This document shows, one piece after another, positions 1 to 8,762 of a stretch of 64,000 nucleotides of DNA. The position numbers and the translations under genes are program-made. The stretch is from positions 1,364,001-1,428,000 of the forward strand of contig NZ_CP027482.1 in NCBI RefSeq assembly GCF_003443875.1. Direction: 5' to 3'. The notes beneath the pieces were generated by a model. That model saw nothing but the letters and a program-made list of their open reading frames with translations, was not told the origin of the DNA and did not search any database. This stretch comes from Aeromicrobium sp. A1-2. Its GTDB lineage: Bacteria; Actinomycetota; Actinomycetes; Propionibacteriales; Nocardioidaceae. Each line of letters opens with the position of its first letter. Positions within the stretch are counted from its first letter, which is position 1.

Positions 1-1084
1 CCTGCTCGCGTCACTCGTGGACGGCATGGGCGACTCCGGTCAGGGCCAGGGCGCCGGCGCTGCCGGTGTCGGCCGAGATGATGACGAAGCCGGCTCCAAG
101 AAGGTCAGGAACGGCACCAACCTGTCATCGGTGCTCTCGATCATCGAGATGTGCTGGGCCGATGTGGGCCTGCTGCTCTCGATGCCCCGCCAGGGACTCG
201 GCAACTCGGCGATCGCCGCAGTGGCCAATGAGGAGCAGCTCGAGCGGTTCAAGGGCACCTGGGCCTCGATGGCGATCACCGAGCCGAGCTTCGGCTCCGA
301 CTCCGCGGCCGTCACGACGACCGCGGTCAAGGACGGCGATGCCTACGTCCTGAACGGCGAGAAGATCTTCGTCACGGCAGGGGAGCGATCCGACTCCGTC
401 GTCGTGTGGGCGACCCTCGACAAGGACCTGGGTCGCGCTGCGATCAAGTCCTTCCTGGTGCCCAAGAGCCTGCCCGGCATCCGGGTCGAGCGGCTCGAGC
501 ACAAGCTCGGCATCCGGTCGTCCGACACGGCCGTCATCGTCCTCGAGGACTGCCGGGTGCCAGCAGAGAACCTGCTGGGCAACGCCGAGATCGACACCAA
601 GCAGGGCTTCGCCGGTGCCATGGCGACCTTCGACAACACTCGTCCGCTGGTCGCCGGCATGGCGGTCGGATGCGCGCGTGCGGCGCTGGAGGACACCCGG
701 CGCCTGCTCGAGGAGGCCGGGGTCGTCATCGACTACGACCGCCCCGTCCAGTCACAGTCGTACGCTGCCGCAACCTTCATCGCGATGGAGGCCGACTGGG
801 AGGCGGCGTTGCTGCTGACGCTCGAGGCGGCCTGGCTCGCCGACAACCGCAAACCCAACTCGATGGAAGCCTCGATGGCCAAGGCCAAGGCCGGTCGGGT
901 CGGCAACGAGATCACGCTGCGGTGCGTCGAGCTCGTCGGCACGCTGGGCTACAGCGAGCACGAGCTGGTCGAGAAGTGGTCGAGGGACTCCAAGATTCTG
1001 GACATCTTCGAAGGCACGCAGCAGATCCAGCAGCTCATCGTTGCTCGGCGCCTGCTCGATCTCACCTCGTCACAACTGCGGTGA
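1..1084 (+). CDS. acyl-CoA dehydrogenase, 5'-truncated by the window edge
   Basis: This is a flavin-dependent acyl-CoA dehydrogenase, which oxidises acyl-CoA thioesters to enoyl-CoA in beta-oxidation or related catabolism. The frame is open from base 2 with no credible start, so the N-terminus lies before the window. Visible landmarks are the middle-domain motif ITEPSFGSDS, the NGEKIFVTAG beta-strand segment, and the C-terminal helix ending IFEGTQQIQ, whose Glu is the usual catalytic base position. About 360 residues are visible against a family length near 380-400, so only a short piece is missing. The substrate cannot be told. The MarR gene 38 bases downstream may regulate it. Confidence 0.9.
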   Translation, partial: LLASLVDGMGDSGQGQGAGAAGVGRDDDEAGSKKVRNGTNLSSVLSIIEMCWADVGLLLSMPRQGLGNSAIAAVANEEQLERFKGTWASMAITEPSFGSDSAAVTTTAVKDGDAYVLNGEKIFVTAGERSDSVVVWATLDKDLGRAAIKSFLVPKSLPGIRVERLEHKLGIRSSDTAVIVLEDCRVPAENLLGNAEIDTKQGFAGAMATFDNTRPLVAGMAVGCARAALEDTRRLLEEAGVVIDYDRPVQSQSYAAATFIAMEADWEAALLLTLEAAWLADNRKPNSMEASMAKAKAGRVGNEITLRCVELVGTLGYSEHELVEKWSRDSKILDIFEGTQQIQQLIVARRLLDLTSSQLR

Positions 1085-1110
1085 TGCAGCGGGCGACCTG
1101 GCCGGTTCGT

Positions 1111-1116
1111 TAGGGT
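1111..1116 (+). promoter_or_regulatory. -10 box of MarR gene, leaderless arrangement
   Basis: TAGGGT lies six bases before the ATG at 1123, so transcription would start at or next to the start codon. No Shine-Dalgarno sequence is seen. The same spacing recurs at many genes in this window. Confidence 0.5.
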
Positions 1117-1122
1117 TCTGGC

Positions 1123-1572
1123 ATGACCAGCGACCTGCCCAACGATCTCACCATCGACTACGAGCTGGCCAGGTTCCTGCGGCGAGTGCGTGCTCGGTCC
1201 ATGCGGCAGCTTCCTGAGATTCATCCTGCGATGGACTACGGCATGTTGTTGTTCCTGCTGGCGATCTGTGACGCGCCCGACGGGATCCGGGGCTCGGAGC
1301 TGGCCGAGAGCCTTGACGTGCACAAGTCGACCGCAAGCCGGGCCGTTGCGGCTCTGGAGAAGATCGGGCTGGTCGCACGGGTGCCCGATCCCGACGATGG
1401 TCGCGCGCAGCTGCTGGTGGCCGAGCCGGCCGCGATCGCGAAGGTCGAGGCCTTTCGGCTGCGCGGGAGCGAGCGGCTGTCGACGCTGCTGTCCGACTGG
1501 ACCCCGGACGAGGTCAAGGCGTTCGCGCGTAGCATGGCGCGGCTCAACGACACCGCTGACCAAATGCCGTGA
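1123..1572 (+). CDS. MarR family transcriptional regulator
   Basis: A 149-residue MarR-type winged-helix repressor, within the usual family size of 140-160. The DNA-binding core covers roughly residues 45-100: GIRGSELAESLDVHKSTASR forms the helix-turn-helix, and VARVPDPDDGRAQLL forms the wing with its typical DxR motif. Flanking helices should make the dimer. The ATG at 1123 follows a -10-like box with no ribosome-binding site, suggesting a leaderless message. Its stop overlaps the next gene's start (ATG at 1569), so the DUF952 gene is translationally coupled. Ligand and targets are unknown; the neighbouring acyl-CoA dehydrogenase is a plausible target. Confidence 0.9.
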   Translation: MTSDLPNDLTIDYELARFLRRVRARSMRQLPEIHPAMDYGMLLFLLAICDAPDGIRGSELAESLDVHKSTASRAVAALEKIGLVARVPDPDDGRAQLLVAEPAAIAKVEAFRLRGSERLSTLLSDWTPDEVKAFARSMARLNDTADQMP

Positions 1573-1898
1573 GGATCTTCCACCTCGCCGTCGAGGAGGT
1601 CTGGTGGGCCGCCGAGGCCGCCGGGACGTACACCGTCTCGACGCTGGGCCTGGACCTGGCGGACGTGGGATTCATCCACTGCTCCCAGGCCGAGCAGGTG
1701 GCTGGCGTCCACCGTCGCCACTACTCCGCCGTCGTTGAGCCGCTGGTTCTGCTGACGATCGACACGGACCTGCTGACGTCGCCGTGGCAGCTGGACCCCG
1801 TCGAGGGTCAGGAGTTCCCGTTCCCGCACGTCTACGGCCCGATCAACACCGCTGCGGTCGTGGCGGCCGAGCCGTTCAGCTCAGCAGCATCGACTTGA
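1569..1898 (+). CDS. DUF952 family protein
   Basis: A 109-residue protein matching DUF952, a small family of unknown function. Signature segments are IFHLAVEEVWWAA near the N-terminus, DVGFIHCSQAEQVAGV (the family's F-I-H-C/L-S motif) around residues 33-48, and FPFPHVYGPIN near the C-terminus. No signal peptide or membrane segment is present. The start overlaps the end of the MarR gene by four bases, so the two are probably co-translated. The last 23 bases overlap the convergent alcohol dehydrogenase gene, leaving no room for a terminator. The biochemical role is unknown. Confidence 0.85.
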   Translation: MRIFHLAVEEVWWAAEAAGTYTVSTLGLDLADVGFIHCSQAEQVAGVHRRHYSAVVEPLVLLTIDTDLLTSPWQLDPVEGQEFPFPHVYGPINTAAVVAAEPFSSAAST

Positions 1899-2922
1899 TC
1901 GCACGACGCTCGTCCATCGCCCGGTAGCCCTCGGCGACCTGGTCCAGCGGCAGGGTGAGGTCGAAGACGTCGCCGGGGGAGACGGTTCCGGCCAGCACGT
2001 CCGGCAGAAGCTCCTCGAGGTAGGCCCGGACAGGAGCGACGCCACCCGCGATGCCGATGTTGCGGCCGAACATCGACGGCAGATCGACGACCGCGTCGTG
2101 CGGGATGCCGACGTAGCCAATACGTCCTCCGGGACGGACACTGCGCATCGCCTGGTCCATGCTGTCCTTCGTGCCGACGCACTCCAGGACGTAGTCGGCA
2201 CCGATGCCGTCGAAGATCTCACGCACGAGCGCGGCTCCGTCGCGGCCCCGCTCGGCCACGATCTCGTCGGCGCCGAAACGCTTCGCCACGGCCTGTCGGT
2301 CCTCGTGGCGCGACATCGCGACGACCTTGGCTGCCCCGAGTCGCTTCGCTGCGAGGACCGCGCTCAGACCGACTGCGCCGTCACCCACGACGACGACGTT
2401 GCTGCCGGGCGTGACACCGGCGGAGACCGCGGCGTGGTGTCCGGTCGGGAAGACATCGGAGAGCGTCAGAAGGTGGGCGACCATGGCCTGGTCAGGCTGG
2501 CTCGGCGTCGCCACGAGGGTGCCGTCGGCCTGTGGCACCCGGACGATCTCGCCCTGGCCGCCGTCGTTCTCGACACCCTGACGGTCCGAACGACCCCAGA
2601 TCCCGCCGCTGGGGCAGGAGGTGTGGACGCCATGGCGGCACAGCAGGCAGGTGTTGTCGGAGTACATGAACGGGGCGATGACGAAGTCGCCGGTCTGGAC
2701 TGTTGTGACCGAGGACCCGACCTGCTCGACGACACCGACGAACTCGTGGCCGATGCGTACGGGGCCGCCGCTCTTCTGGATTCCGCGATAGGGCCACAGG
2801 TCGGAGCCGCACACGCACGAGGCGACGACGCGGACGACCGCATCGGTGTCATGCAGCAGCTGCGGGTCGGGGGCGTTGTCGAGGCGGATGTCACGGGGGG
2901 CGTGGAGAACGGTTGCGCGCAT
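1876..2922 (-). CDS. zinc-dependent alcohol dehydrogenase (MDR family)
   Basis: A 348-residue medium-chain dehydrogenase that probably oxidises an alcohol with NAD(P)+. The N-terminal catalytic domain has the zinc-binding Cys in CVCGSDLWPYRG and GHE in IGHEFVGVVEQVG. The Rossmann domain has GDGAVGLSAVLAAKRLG. The structural-zinc lobe reads CLLCRHGVHTSC, with three cysteines where the family normally has four (a Gly at the third position). The ATG at 2922 is chosen over upstream in-frame starts because MRATVLHAPRDI matches the family N-terminus. It diverges from the FKBP gene across 43 bases. The substrate is unknown. Confidence 0.9.
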   Translation of the reverse strand: MRATVLHAPRDIRLDNAPDPQLLHDTDAVVRVVASCVCGSDLWPYRGIQKSGGPVRIGHEFVGVVEQVGSSVTTVQTGDFVIAPFMYSDNTCLLCRHGVHTSCPSGGIWGRSDRQGVENDGGQGEIVRVPQADGTLVATPSQPDQAMVAHLLTLSDVFPTGHHAAVSAGVTPGSNVVVVGDGAVGLSAVLAAKRLGAAKVVAMSRHEDRQAVAKRFGADEIVAERGRDGAALVREIFDGIGADYVLECVGTKDSMDQAMRSVRPGGRIGYVGIPHDAVVDLPSMFGRNIGIAGGVAPVRAYLEELLPDVLAGTVSPGDVFDLTLPLDQVAEGYRAMDERRAIKSMLLS

Positions 2923-2965
2923 GCACCCCATTGTGACAGCGACCCCATGTGACAGGATCGTTCGC
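2923..2965. promoter_or_regulatory. 43-bp divergent promoter with repeated TGTGACAG
   Basis: The spacer between the alcohol dehydrogenase (-) and FKBP (+) genes contains TGTGACAG twice, at 2932-2939 and 2948-2955, a 16-base period. Each gene also has a weak -10-like box seven bases from its start: CAGGAT for the FKBP and CACAAT on the minus strand. The repeats may be a shared operator or simply overlapping promoter elements. Confidence 0.35.
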
Positions 2966-3325
2966 ATGACTGACAAGCCTGAGATCGACTTCATCGAGGG
3001 TCCTGCACCCACCGAGCTCCAGATCACCGACCTGATCGTCGGCGACGGCGCCGAGGCGGTGCCCGGCGGACTCGTCGACGTGCACTACGTCGGCGTCGAG
3101 TTCGACACGGGCGAGCAGTTCGACGCCTCCTGGGACCGCGGCCAGTCCGCGAAGTTCCCCCTCCCGCAGCTCATCGGGGCGTGGCAGCAGGGCATCCCCG
3201 GCATGAAGGTCGGCGGACGCCGCCAGCTCGTGTGCCCGCCCGAGCTCGCCTACGGCCCCGCCGGCGGAGGCCACCGCCTCTCCGGCAAGACGCTCGTCTT
3301 CGTGATCGACCTGCTCGGCGTCTAA
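2966..3325 (+). CDS. FKBP-type peptidyl-prolyl cis-trans isomerase, cytoplasmic
   Basis: A 119-residue single-domain FKBP that isomerises Xaa-Pro peptide bonds during protein folding. The sequence shows the FKBP core: GGLVDVHYVGVEFDTGEQFDASWDRG, the hydrophobic LIGAWQQGIPGMKVGGRR segment with the ligand-pocket Trp, then CPPELAYGPAGGGH and the final strand LVFVIDLLGV. There is no signal peptide, so it should act in the cytoplasm, unlike the FKBP lipoprotein at 62172. The ATG at 2966 is preferred because the longer frame overlaps the divergent gene. A large palindrome follows its stop codon and could end its transcript. Confidence 0.93.
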   Translation: MTDKPEIDFIEGPAPTELQITDLIVGDGAEAVPGGLVDVHYVGVEFDTGEQFDASWDRGQSAKFPLPQLIGAWQQGIPGMKVGGRRQLVCPPELAYGPAGGGHRLSGKTLVFVIDLLGV

Positions 3326-3335
3326 CCCCGTCCGT

Positions 3336-3422
3336 GGTTTACCAGGAGAACCAGGTAAACCTCACTTCTCCAGGCAAATTCGCCTGGAGAGCTGAGGGTC
3401 TACCTGGTTCTCCTGGTAAACC
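3336..3422. repeat. nested palindrome, 22-bp perfect stem with inner hairpin
   Basis: Arms at 3336-3357 and 3401-3422 are perfect reverse complements over 22 bases. A second inverted repeat, TCTCCAGGC at 3367-3375 with GCCTGGAGA at 3382-3390, sits in the loop. The left arm has its own small dyad, GTTTACC with GGTAAAC. It fills the gap between the convergent FKBP and hrpA genes, so a bidirectional terminator is the simplest reading, but there is no T-run. A REP-like or small mobile palindromic element is an alternative. Confidence 0.8.
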
Positions 3423-3445
3423 GTCGTGGGCTTGGGAGACCCCTC

Positions 3446-6400
3446 TCAGAGGGTGTCGACGAGCGCGGTGACGCGCTTGACCGAGACAGGGAACGCGGTC
3501 CGAAACTGTTGGGCGAGCAGACCCAGGCGGAGTTCCTCGAGTGCCCAGCGCACGTGCTGGACCTCGGGGGTCAGACGCGCCCAGGTCGACAACCCAGCCG
3601 TACGCTCGTGGAATTGCGCCTCGAGCTCCTGGGTCGCGAGCAGATCATCGGTCAGAGGTGTCGTGAGTCTGCGTCGCGAGGCCTCGAGGTACATCGGCAG
3701 TCGTCGCAGCTGCGCAACACCGGCGTCGCGAATGTAGCCGCGATAGACCAGCCACGACAACTGGACCCGGACGTCCTCGCCGGCCTCGGTCGGCGGCGTC
3801 GGCGTGACCTCGCCCCACGCTCGCAGCACTTCGACCACCGAGCGCACGGCTTGCTCGGTCTCCGCGTAGACATCGGCCCGGAGGGCCTCGCGCAGCGCCT
3901 CGAAGGACTCCTCGTCCCACGCTGGTCCGCCGTGCCGCACGACCAGCGCCTCGATTGCCGCCAGCCAACACTCCTCGATCACGGCCGCCGCATCCTTGTG
4001 CGGCCCGGTCGAGAGCAACAGCTTGGCGTGCAGGTCCAGCGCCCGCCCGAGCTGCGGCACGGGGGTCGGTAGCACGAACGACAGCAGCCGGGCCTGCCCC
4101 TTGATCATCGCCACGGCCTGCTCGGCGGGTGTGTCGAGGACTCGCAGCGCGACCGAGGCGCCCTCATCGACCAGCGCCGGGTAGCCCGTGACCTGGCCCG
4201 CGGTGATCGAGCGATCGATCTGGCCAACAGTCCAGGCCAGCAGGCCACCGCGTTCTTCCTCGCGAGCAGCGCGGGTGAGATCTGCGCGCAGATGGCTCGT
4301 CAGCTCCGAGCGCAACGCGGCGAGGTCCTTGCCGCGGGCCAGCTCGACGCCGTCTTCGACGACCCGGAAGGTCACGCGCAGGTGGCCGGGCAGCGAGGCG
4401 AAGTCGAAGTCTTCGGGCTGCACAACGGTGCCGTTGAGCAGCCGCATCTGCCGCGCCAGCTCACCGCTCAGATCGGCCGCGCCGGCGTCCATCGCCTCGA
4501 CCAGCCGGGGCGCGAACTGGCCAGCTGGCACGAACTCTCGCCGCAACCGCTTGGGCAGCGAGCGGATCAGCTCGGTCACGAGCTCGACCCGGTGGCCCGG
4601 CACATGCCAGTCGAAGGCCCGGTCGTCGACGCTCAACAGCCTCTCGACCGGCAGATCGATCGTCACACCGTCGTCGTCCATGCCCGGTTCGAAGGCGTAC
4701 GTCAGCGGGAACGCCTCACCATCGGAGTGCCACTCGCGCGGATACTCCTCGTCGGCTCCGTCCGCTCCATGGCTCAGCATCGACGGGTCGAAGGTCAAGA
4801 GCTCGGGCTCGGTCTGCCGTGCCTTCTTCCACCACGAGTCGAAGTGGCGAACTGATACGACATCGGCGGGCACCCGTTCGTCGTAGAACGAGTGCAGGGT
4901 GTCGTCGTCAACCCGCAGGTCGCGTCGGCGCAGCCGTTCCTCGAGTTCCTCGACGCCCTCGATCATCTCCTTGTTGCGGGCAAAGAACTTGTGGTGCGTC
5001 CGCCACTCGCCCTGCACCAGGGCGTGCCGGATGAACAGGTCGCGCGACACCACCGGATCGACCCGGCTGTACGGCACGAGCCGGTCGACGATCAGCGGGA
5101 TGCCGTAGAGCAGGACCTTCTCGCGGGCCATGACCGCGCCACGCTTGGTCGACCAGTGCGGCTCGCTGTACGACCGGTTGATCAGGTGCTCGCCAGCGGC
5201 CTCGACCCACTCGGGGTGAATCTTGGCGGCCGAACGGCCCCATAGACGGCTGGTCTCGACCAGCTCGCCGACCATGACCATGCGCGGGGGCTTCCGAGCC
5301 AGGCCGGATCCGGGGAACACCATGAACTTGGCCTGCCGTGCGCCCAGGAATTCCCGCCCGTCGAGGTCGCGAAGACCCACGTGCGACAGCAGCCCGGTCA
5401 GCAGGGCCTGATGCACCAGATCGGGGTCTGCGCCGGGCGCGCCGGCCTTCATGCCGAGCTCCTTGGCGGTCCGTCGGAGCTGGGAGTGGACGTCCTGCCA
5501 CTCGCGAATGCGTAGATAGTGCAGGTACTCGTCGCGGCACATGCGACGGAACGCCGAGCTCGAGAGGTTGTCGCGCTGCTCGCGGATGTACTTCCACAGC
5601 GTCAGCCATGACAGGAAGTCCGAGTCCGGCTCCACGAACCGGCGGTGCTTCTCGTCGGCGGCCTGTTGGTGCTCCAGCGGCCGCTCCCGCGGATCCTGGA
5701 TCGACATCGCCGACACGATCACGAGGACGTCGGCGAGGCAGCCCAGGCGGTCGGCGGCCAGCAACATGCGGCCCAGCCGCGGATCGGTCGGCAGCGTCGA
5801 CATCGACCGACCGACCTTCGTGAGCCGACGGCCGTGCATCGCGCCGAGCTCATAGAGCAGGTTGAGGCCGTCGGTCACAGCGCGGGAGTCGGGCGGGTCC
5901 AGGAACGGGAAGCTGCTGATCTCGCCGAGATCAAGGGAGGCCATCTGCAGCAGCACCGAGGCAAGATTGGTCCGCTGGATCTCCGGGTCGGTGAACTCAG
6001 GCCGACCGTCGTGGTCCCCCTCGGAGTAGAGCCGGATGCAGATGCCGTCCGCAACGCGCCCGCAGCGGCCGGCCCGCTGGGAGGCGCTGGCCTGCGAGAC
6101 CGGCTCGATCGGCAGTCGCTGCACCTTGAGTCGCTGGCTGAACCGCGAGATCCGGGCAAACCCGGGGTCGATGACGTAGCGGATGCCCGGCACCGTCAAC
6201 GAGGTCTCTGCGACGTTGGTGGCCAGCACGATCCGCCGTCCGCTGTGATTGCTGAAGATCTTCTGCTGGTCCCCGGCAGCGAGCCGTCCGAACAGCGGCA
6301 GGATCTCGGTGCGGGGGTACTTCTTGCCGAGCAGGTAGTCGGTCGCGTCACGGATCTCCCGCTCCCCGGACATGAACACCAAGATGTCGCCGTCGCGCGG

Positions 6401-7030
6401 CAGCTCGGAGATCGCCGACGCGATTGCGTCGAGCTGGTCGTCTGCGCCGGTCTCGGCCAGTGGACGGTAGCGGAGCTCGACGGGGAACGTCCGTCCGCTG
6501 ACCTCGATCACGGGGGCGTCGAACATCTCGGCAAACCGCTCGACGTCGATCGTGGCTGAGGTGATGATGACCTTGAGGTCGCGGCGGCGGGGGAGCAGCT
6601 GCTTGAGGTAACCCAGCAGGAAGTCGATCGACAGCGAGCGCTCGTGCGCCTCGTCGATGATGATCGTGTCGTACCGCGACAGCAGGCGGTCGCGCTGCAG
6701 CTCGGCCAGCAGCAGGCCGTCGGTGACGAGCTTGATCGCGGTGTCGGACCCGGTCTGGTCGTCGAATCGCACGGCGTAGCCGACCTCGGCGCCCAGCTCG
6801 ACGTCACATTCGTCTGCGATGCGCTTGGCGACCGAACGGGCCGCGATGCGGCGCGGCTGGGTGTGAGCGATCGATCGGCGGCCCAGCTCGTACGCGATCT
6901 TGGGCAGCTGCGTGGTCTTGCCCGAGCCGGTCTCGCCAGCGACCACGACGACCTGGTGGTCGCGGATCGCCGCCGCGATGTCGTCGTGGCGCGCCGAGAT
7001 CGGCAGCGCCGGGTCGTAGGAGATCCTCAT
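3446..7030 (-). CDS. hrpA: ATP-dependent RNA helicase HrpA
   Basis: A 1194-residue DEAH-box RNA helicase; HrpA proteins are about 1300 residues and act in RNA processing and ribosome-associated mRNA handling. The N-terminal motor has motif I GETGSGKTTQLPK (near residue 36), TQPRRIAARSVAKR, the DEAH box in IIDEAH, SATIDVERF, and the C-terminal motor motif QRAGRCGR. These are followed by helicase-associated domains and the long C-terminal DUF3418-type region. The ATG at 7030 is chosen because MRISYDPALPISARHDDI is the family start, and it overlaps the CPBP gene stop by four bases (ATGA). It is the last gene of a three-gene minus-strand operon. Confidence 0.95.
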   Translation of the reverse strand: MRISYDPALPISARHDDIAAAIRDHQVVVVAGETGSGKTTQLPKIAYELGRRSIAHTQPRRIAARSVAKRIADECDVELGAEVGYAVRFDDQTGSDTAIKLVTDGLLLAELQRDRLLSRYDTIIIDEAHERSLSIDFLLGYLKQLLPRRRDLKVIITSATIDVERFAEMFDAPVIEVSGRTFPVELRYRPLAETGADDQLDAIASAISELPRDGDILVFMSGEREIRDATDYLLGKKYPRTEILPLFGRLAAGDQQKIFSNHSGRRIVLATNVAETSLTVPGIRYVIDPGFARISRFSQRLKVQRLPIEPVSQASASQRAGRCGRVADGICIRLYSEGDHDGRPEFTDPEIQRTNLASVLLQMASLDLGEISSFPFLDPPDSRAVTDGLNLLYELGAMHGRRLTKVGRSMSTLPTDPRLGRMLLAADRLGCLADVLVIVSAMSIQDPRERPLEHQQAADEKHRRFVEPDSDFLSWLTLWKYIREQRDNLSSSAFRRMCRDEYLHYLRIREWQDVHSQLRRTAKELGMKAGAPGADPDLVHQALLTGLLSHVGLRDLDGREFLGARQAKFMVFPGSGLARKPPRMVMVGELVETSRLWGRSAAKIHPEWVEAAGEHLINRSYSEPHWSTKRGAVMAREKVLLYGIPLIVDRLVPYSRVDPVVSRDLFIRHALVQGEWRTHHKFFARNKEMIEGVEELEERLRRRDLRVDDDTLHSFYDERVPADVVSVRHFDSWWKKARQTEPELLTFDPSMLSHGADGADEEYPREWHSDGEAFPLTYAFEPGMDDDGVTIDLPVERLLSVDDRAFDWHVPGHRVELVTELIRSLPKRLRREFVPAGQFAPRLVEAMDAGAADLSGELARQMRLLNGTVVQPEDFDFASLPGHLRVTFRVVEDGVELARGKDLAALRSELTSHLRADLTRAAREEERGGLLAWTVGQIDRSITAGQVTGYPALVDEGASVALRVLDTPAEQAVAMIKGQARLLSFVLPTPVPQLGRALDLHAKLLLSTGPHKDAAAVIEECWLAAIEALVVRHGGPAWDEESFEALREALRADVYAETEQAVRSVVEVLRAWGEVTPTPPTEAGEDVRVQLSWLVYRGYIRDAGVAQLRRLPMYLEASRRRLTTPLTDDLLATQELEAQFHERTAGLSTWARLTPEVQHVRWALEELRLGLLAQQFRTAFPVSVKRVTALVDTL

Positions 7031-7779
7031 GTCAGTCCCAACGCATCGCCGAGCACGAGGTATCCCACGAACGCGACAAGATCGAGCAACGTGTGGGCAA
7101 TCACCAAGGGTAGGACCCGCTTGGTCCGGTGGAACCAGTAGCCGAACACCAGGCCCATGACGAAGTTGCCGATTCCCGGACCGACGCCTTGGTACAGGTG
7201 GTAGCTGCCGCGCAGGGCCGCGGCGGTGACGATCGTGGCCCAGGTCGTCCAGCCGAAGCCCTTGAGGCGGGTCATCAGGTAGCCGACGACGATGACCTCC
7301 TCCACGATGGCGTTCTGCAGAGCGGCCAGGATCAGCACCGGGATGGTCCACCAGTACGACGTGTCGGGCGCTGGGATGATCTGGGTCGTGATGCCGAGCA
7401 GGCGTCCCAGGCCGTACAGCCCCAGCCCTGGGATGCCGATCGCCAGGAACAGCAGCACACCCCAGCCAAGATCGAGGCGCGGACGTCGTGCGTCGAGGCC
7501 CAGACGGCGCAGCACCGACTCCTTGACCGGGTCGAGCGACAGCAGGTAGAGCGCCAGCAGGACCGGCACGAGGGCAAATCCGATGCCGAGCACCTGGTAG
7601 ATGAAGTCGAACGCCTCCCGGGTGTCTCGCGACCCGTTCAGTGTCGCGGTCTGCTCACGGAGCCCGCCCGGCTCGGTCGCCTTGCGGATCAGGCTGACCA
7701 GCGAGTAGACGCCTGACGCACCCAGCGACAGCCCCAGGACGATCCACGTCTCGGCCTTCAGCCTGCGGTCGGACACCAC
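7027..7779 (-). CDS. CPBP family intramembrane metalloprotease-like protein
   Basis: A 250-residue polytopic membrane protein with about six to eight hydrophobic segments. It resembles the CPBP (Abi/CAAX protease-like) family. The Glu pair of motif 1 is visible in AIVEEVIVVGYL, but the Arg of the usual EExxxR is replaced by Val. The last motif HxxxD is present in IAHTLLDL. A missing Arg may mean altered or lost protease activity. The start is GTG at 7779, directly abutting the TGA of the upstream zinc peptidase gene, and its stop overlaps the hrpA start, so all three genes are tightly coupled. Confidence 0.8.
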   Translation of the reverse strand: MVSDRRLKAETWIVLGLSLGASGVYSLVSLIRKATEPGGLREQTATLNGSRDTREAFDFIYQVLGIGFALVPVLLALYLLSLDPVKESVLRRLGLDARRPRLDLGWGVLLFLAIGIPGLGLYGLGRLLGITTQIIPAPDTSYWWTIPVLILAALQNAIVEEVIVVGYLMTRLKGFGWTTWATIVTAAALRGSYHLYQGVGPGIGNFVMGLVFGYWFHRTKRVLPLVIAHTLLDLVAFVGYLVLGDALGLT

Positions 7780-8676
7780 TCAGAGGTCGTCGGTGCTGAA
7801 GGTGTCGCACTGGTTGACGTTGCCGCCGCGGTAGCCGGCCAGGAACCACCTCTGGCGTGAGTCGCTCGAACCGTGGGTCCACGTCTCCCGGTTGACCCGA
7901 CCGGTGGAGGCCTTCTGGATCCGGTCGTCGCCGACCGCCGAGGCCGCCGACAGCGCCGACAGGATGTCGTCGTCGGTGAGGGGCTTGAGCAGGGTGTTGC
8001 CGTCGGCGTCCTTGGTCGTGGCGGCATGATTGGCCCACACGCCAGCCATGCAGTCAGCCATCAGCTCGATGCGGACGCCGCCGCTCAGCGGGCCGGTCTT
8101 GCCGTCCTGCCCCTGGGCCAGGAAGCCGAGGATGTTCTCGACGTGGTGGCCGTACTCGTGCGCGATGACGTACTCCTGTGCGAGAGCACCGTCGTCCGCA
8201 CCGTACTGGCTCGTCAGCTCGTCGAAGAAGGTCGCGTCGATGTAGATGCGCTGGTCGGACGGGCAGTAGAACGGTCCGGTCGCATTCGAGGCCGTACCGC
8301 AGGCGGACTGGGTCGATCCGGAGTAGATCACGGTCTTGGCTTCCTGGTACTGCCGGCTGACATCGGCCGGGAGGGCCTCGGTCCAGTACGCCTGGACGCT
8401 GTTGACCGTCCCGATGATCCGGCAGGTCGTGTCAGTGTTGGCGTCGGCGCCGGTCTTGCACTGCGAGAAGTCGGTGGCCGATGTGTCGCCGCCGCCTTGG
8501 ATCTGCGAGCTGTCGAACGGGTTGGTGCCGCCACCGGTGAAGTTCTGGCCGAAGACCAGGCTCAGGATCAGCAGCACGATGCCGCCGGCGCCACCGCCGA
8601 TGATCGCGCCGCCACGTCCGCTGCCGCCACCGGTGACCTGGCTCGTGTCGAGCGAGGCGCCCTCGTTGAAGCTCAT
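7780..8676 (-). CDS. neutral zinc metallopeptidase (YpfJ family), membrane-anchored
   Basis: A 298-residue protein of the putative neutral zinc metallopeptidase family (YpfJ/PF04228). A low-complexity Gly-rich N-terminus is followed by one transmembrane segment, GGIVLLILSLVFG, then an extracellular catalytic domain with the zinc motif HEYGHHVEN and the family segments CGTASNATGPFYCPSDQRIYID and ELMADCMAGVWA, whose Glu and Asp fit the third ligand region. The two Cys in the former probably form a disulfide outside the membrane. The ATG at 8676 follows GGAGAAG, a good ribosome-binding site. It heads the operon with the CPBP and hrpA genes. Confidence 0.92.
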   Translation of the reverse strand: MSFNEGASLDTSQVTGGGSGRGGAIIGGGAGGIVLLILSLVFGQNFTGGGTNPFDSSQIQGGGDTSATDFSQCKTGADANTDTTCRIIGTVNSVQAYWTEALPADVSRQYQEAKTVIYSGSTQSACGTASNATGPFYCPSDQRIYIDATFFDELTSQYGADDGALAQEYVIAHEYGHHVENILGFLAQGQDGKTGPLSGGVRIELMADCMAGVWANHAATTKDADGNTLLKPLTDDDILSALSAASAVGDDRIQKASTGRVNRETWTHGSSDSRQRWFLAGYRGGNVNQCDTFSTDDL

Positions 8677-8750
8677 GACGTCTTCTCCACGACAAACCCA
8701 CGTTCGCTCATGGCCAGAAGTGTACGCAGGCGGGAGCGCCCGGTCGCGGA

Positions 8751-8756
8751 TAGTGT
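8751..8756 (+). promoter_or_regulatory. -10 box of DUF445 gene, leaderless arrangement
   Basis: TAGTGT is six bases before the GTG at 8763, and no Shine-Dalgarno is present. This supports the GTG as the true start. Confidence 0.5.
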
Positions 8757-8762
8757 CATGCC

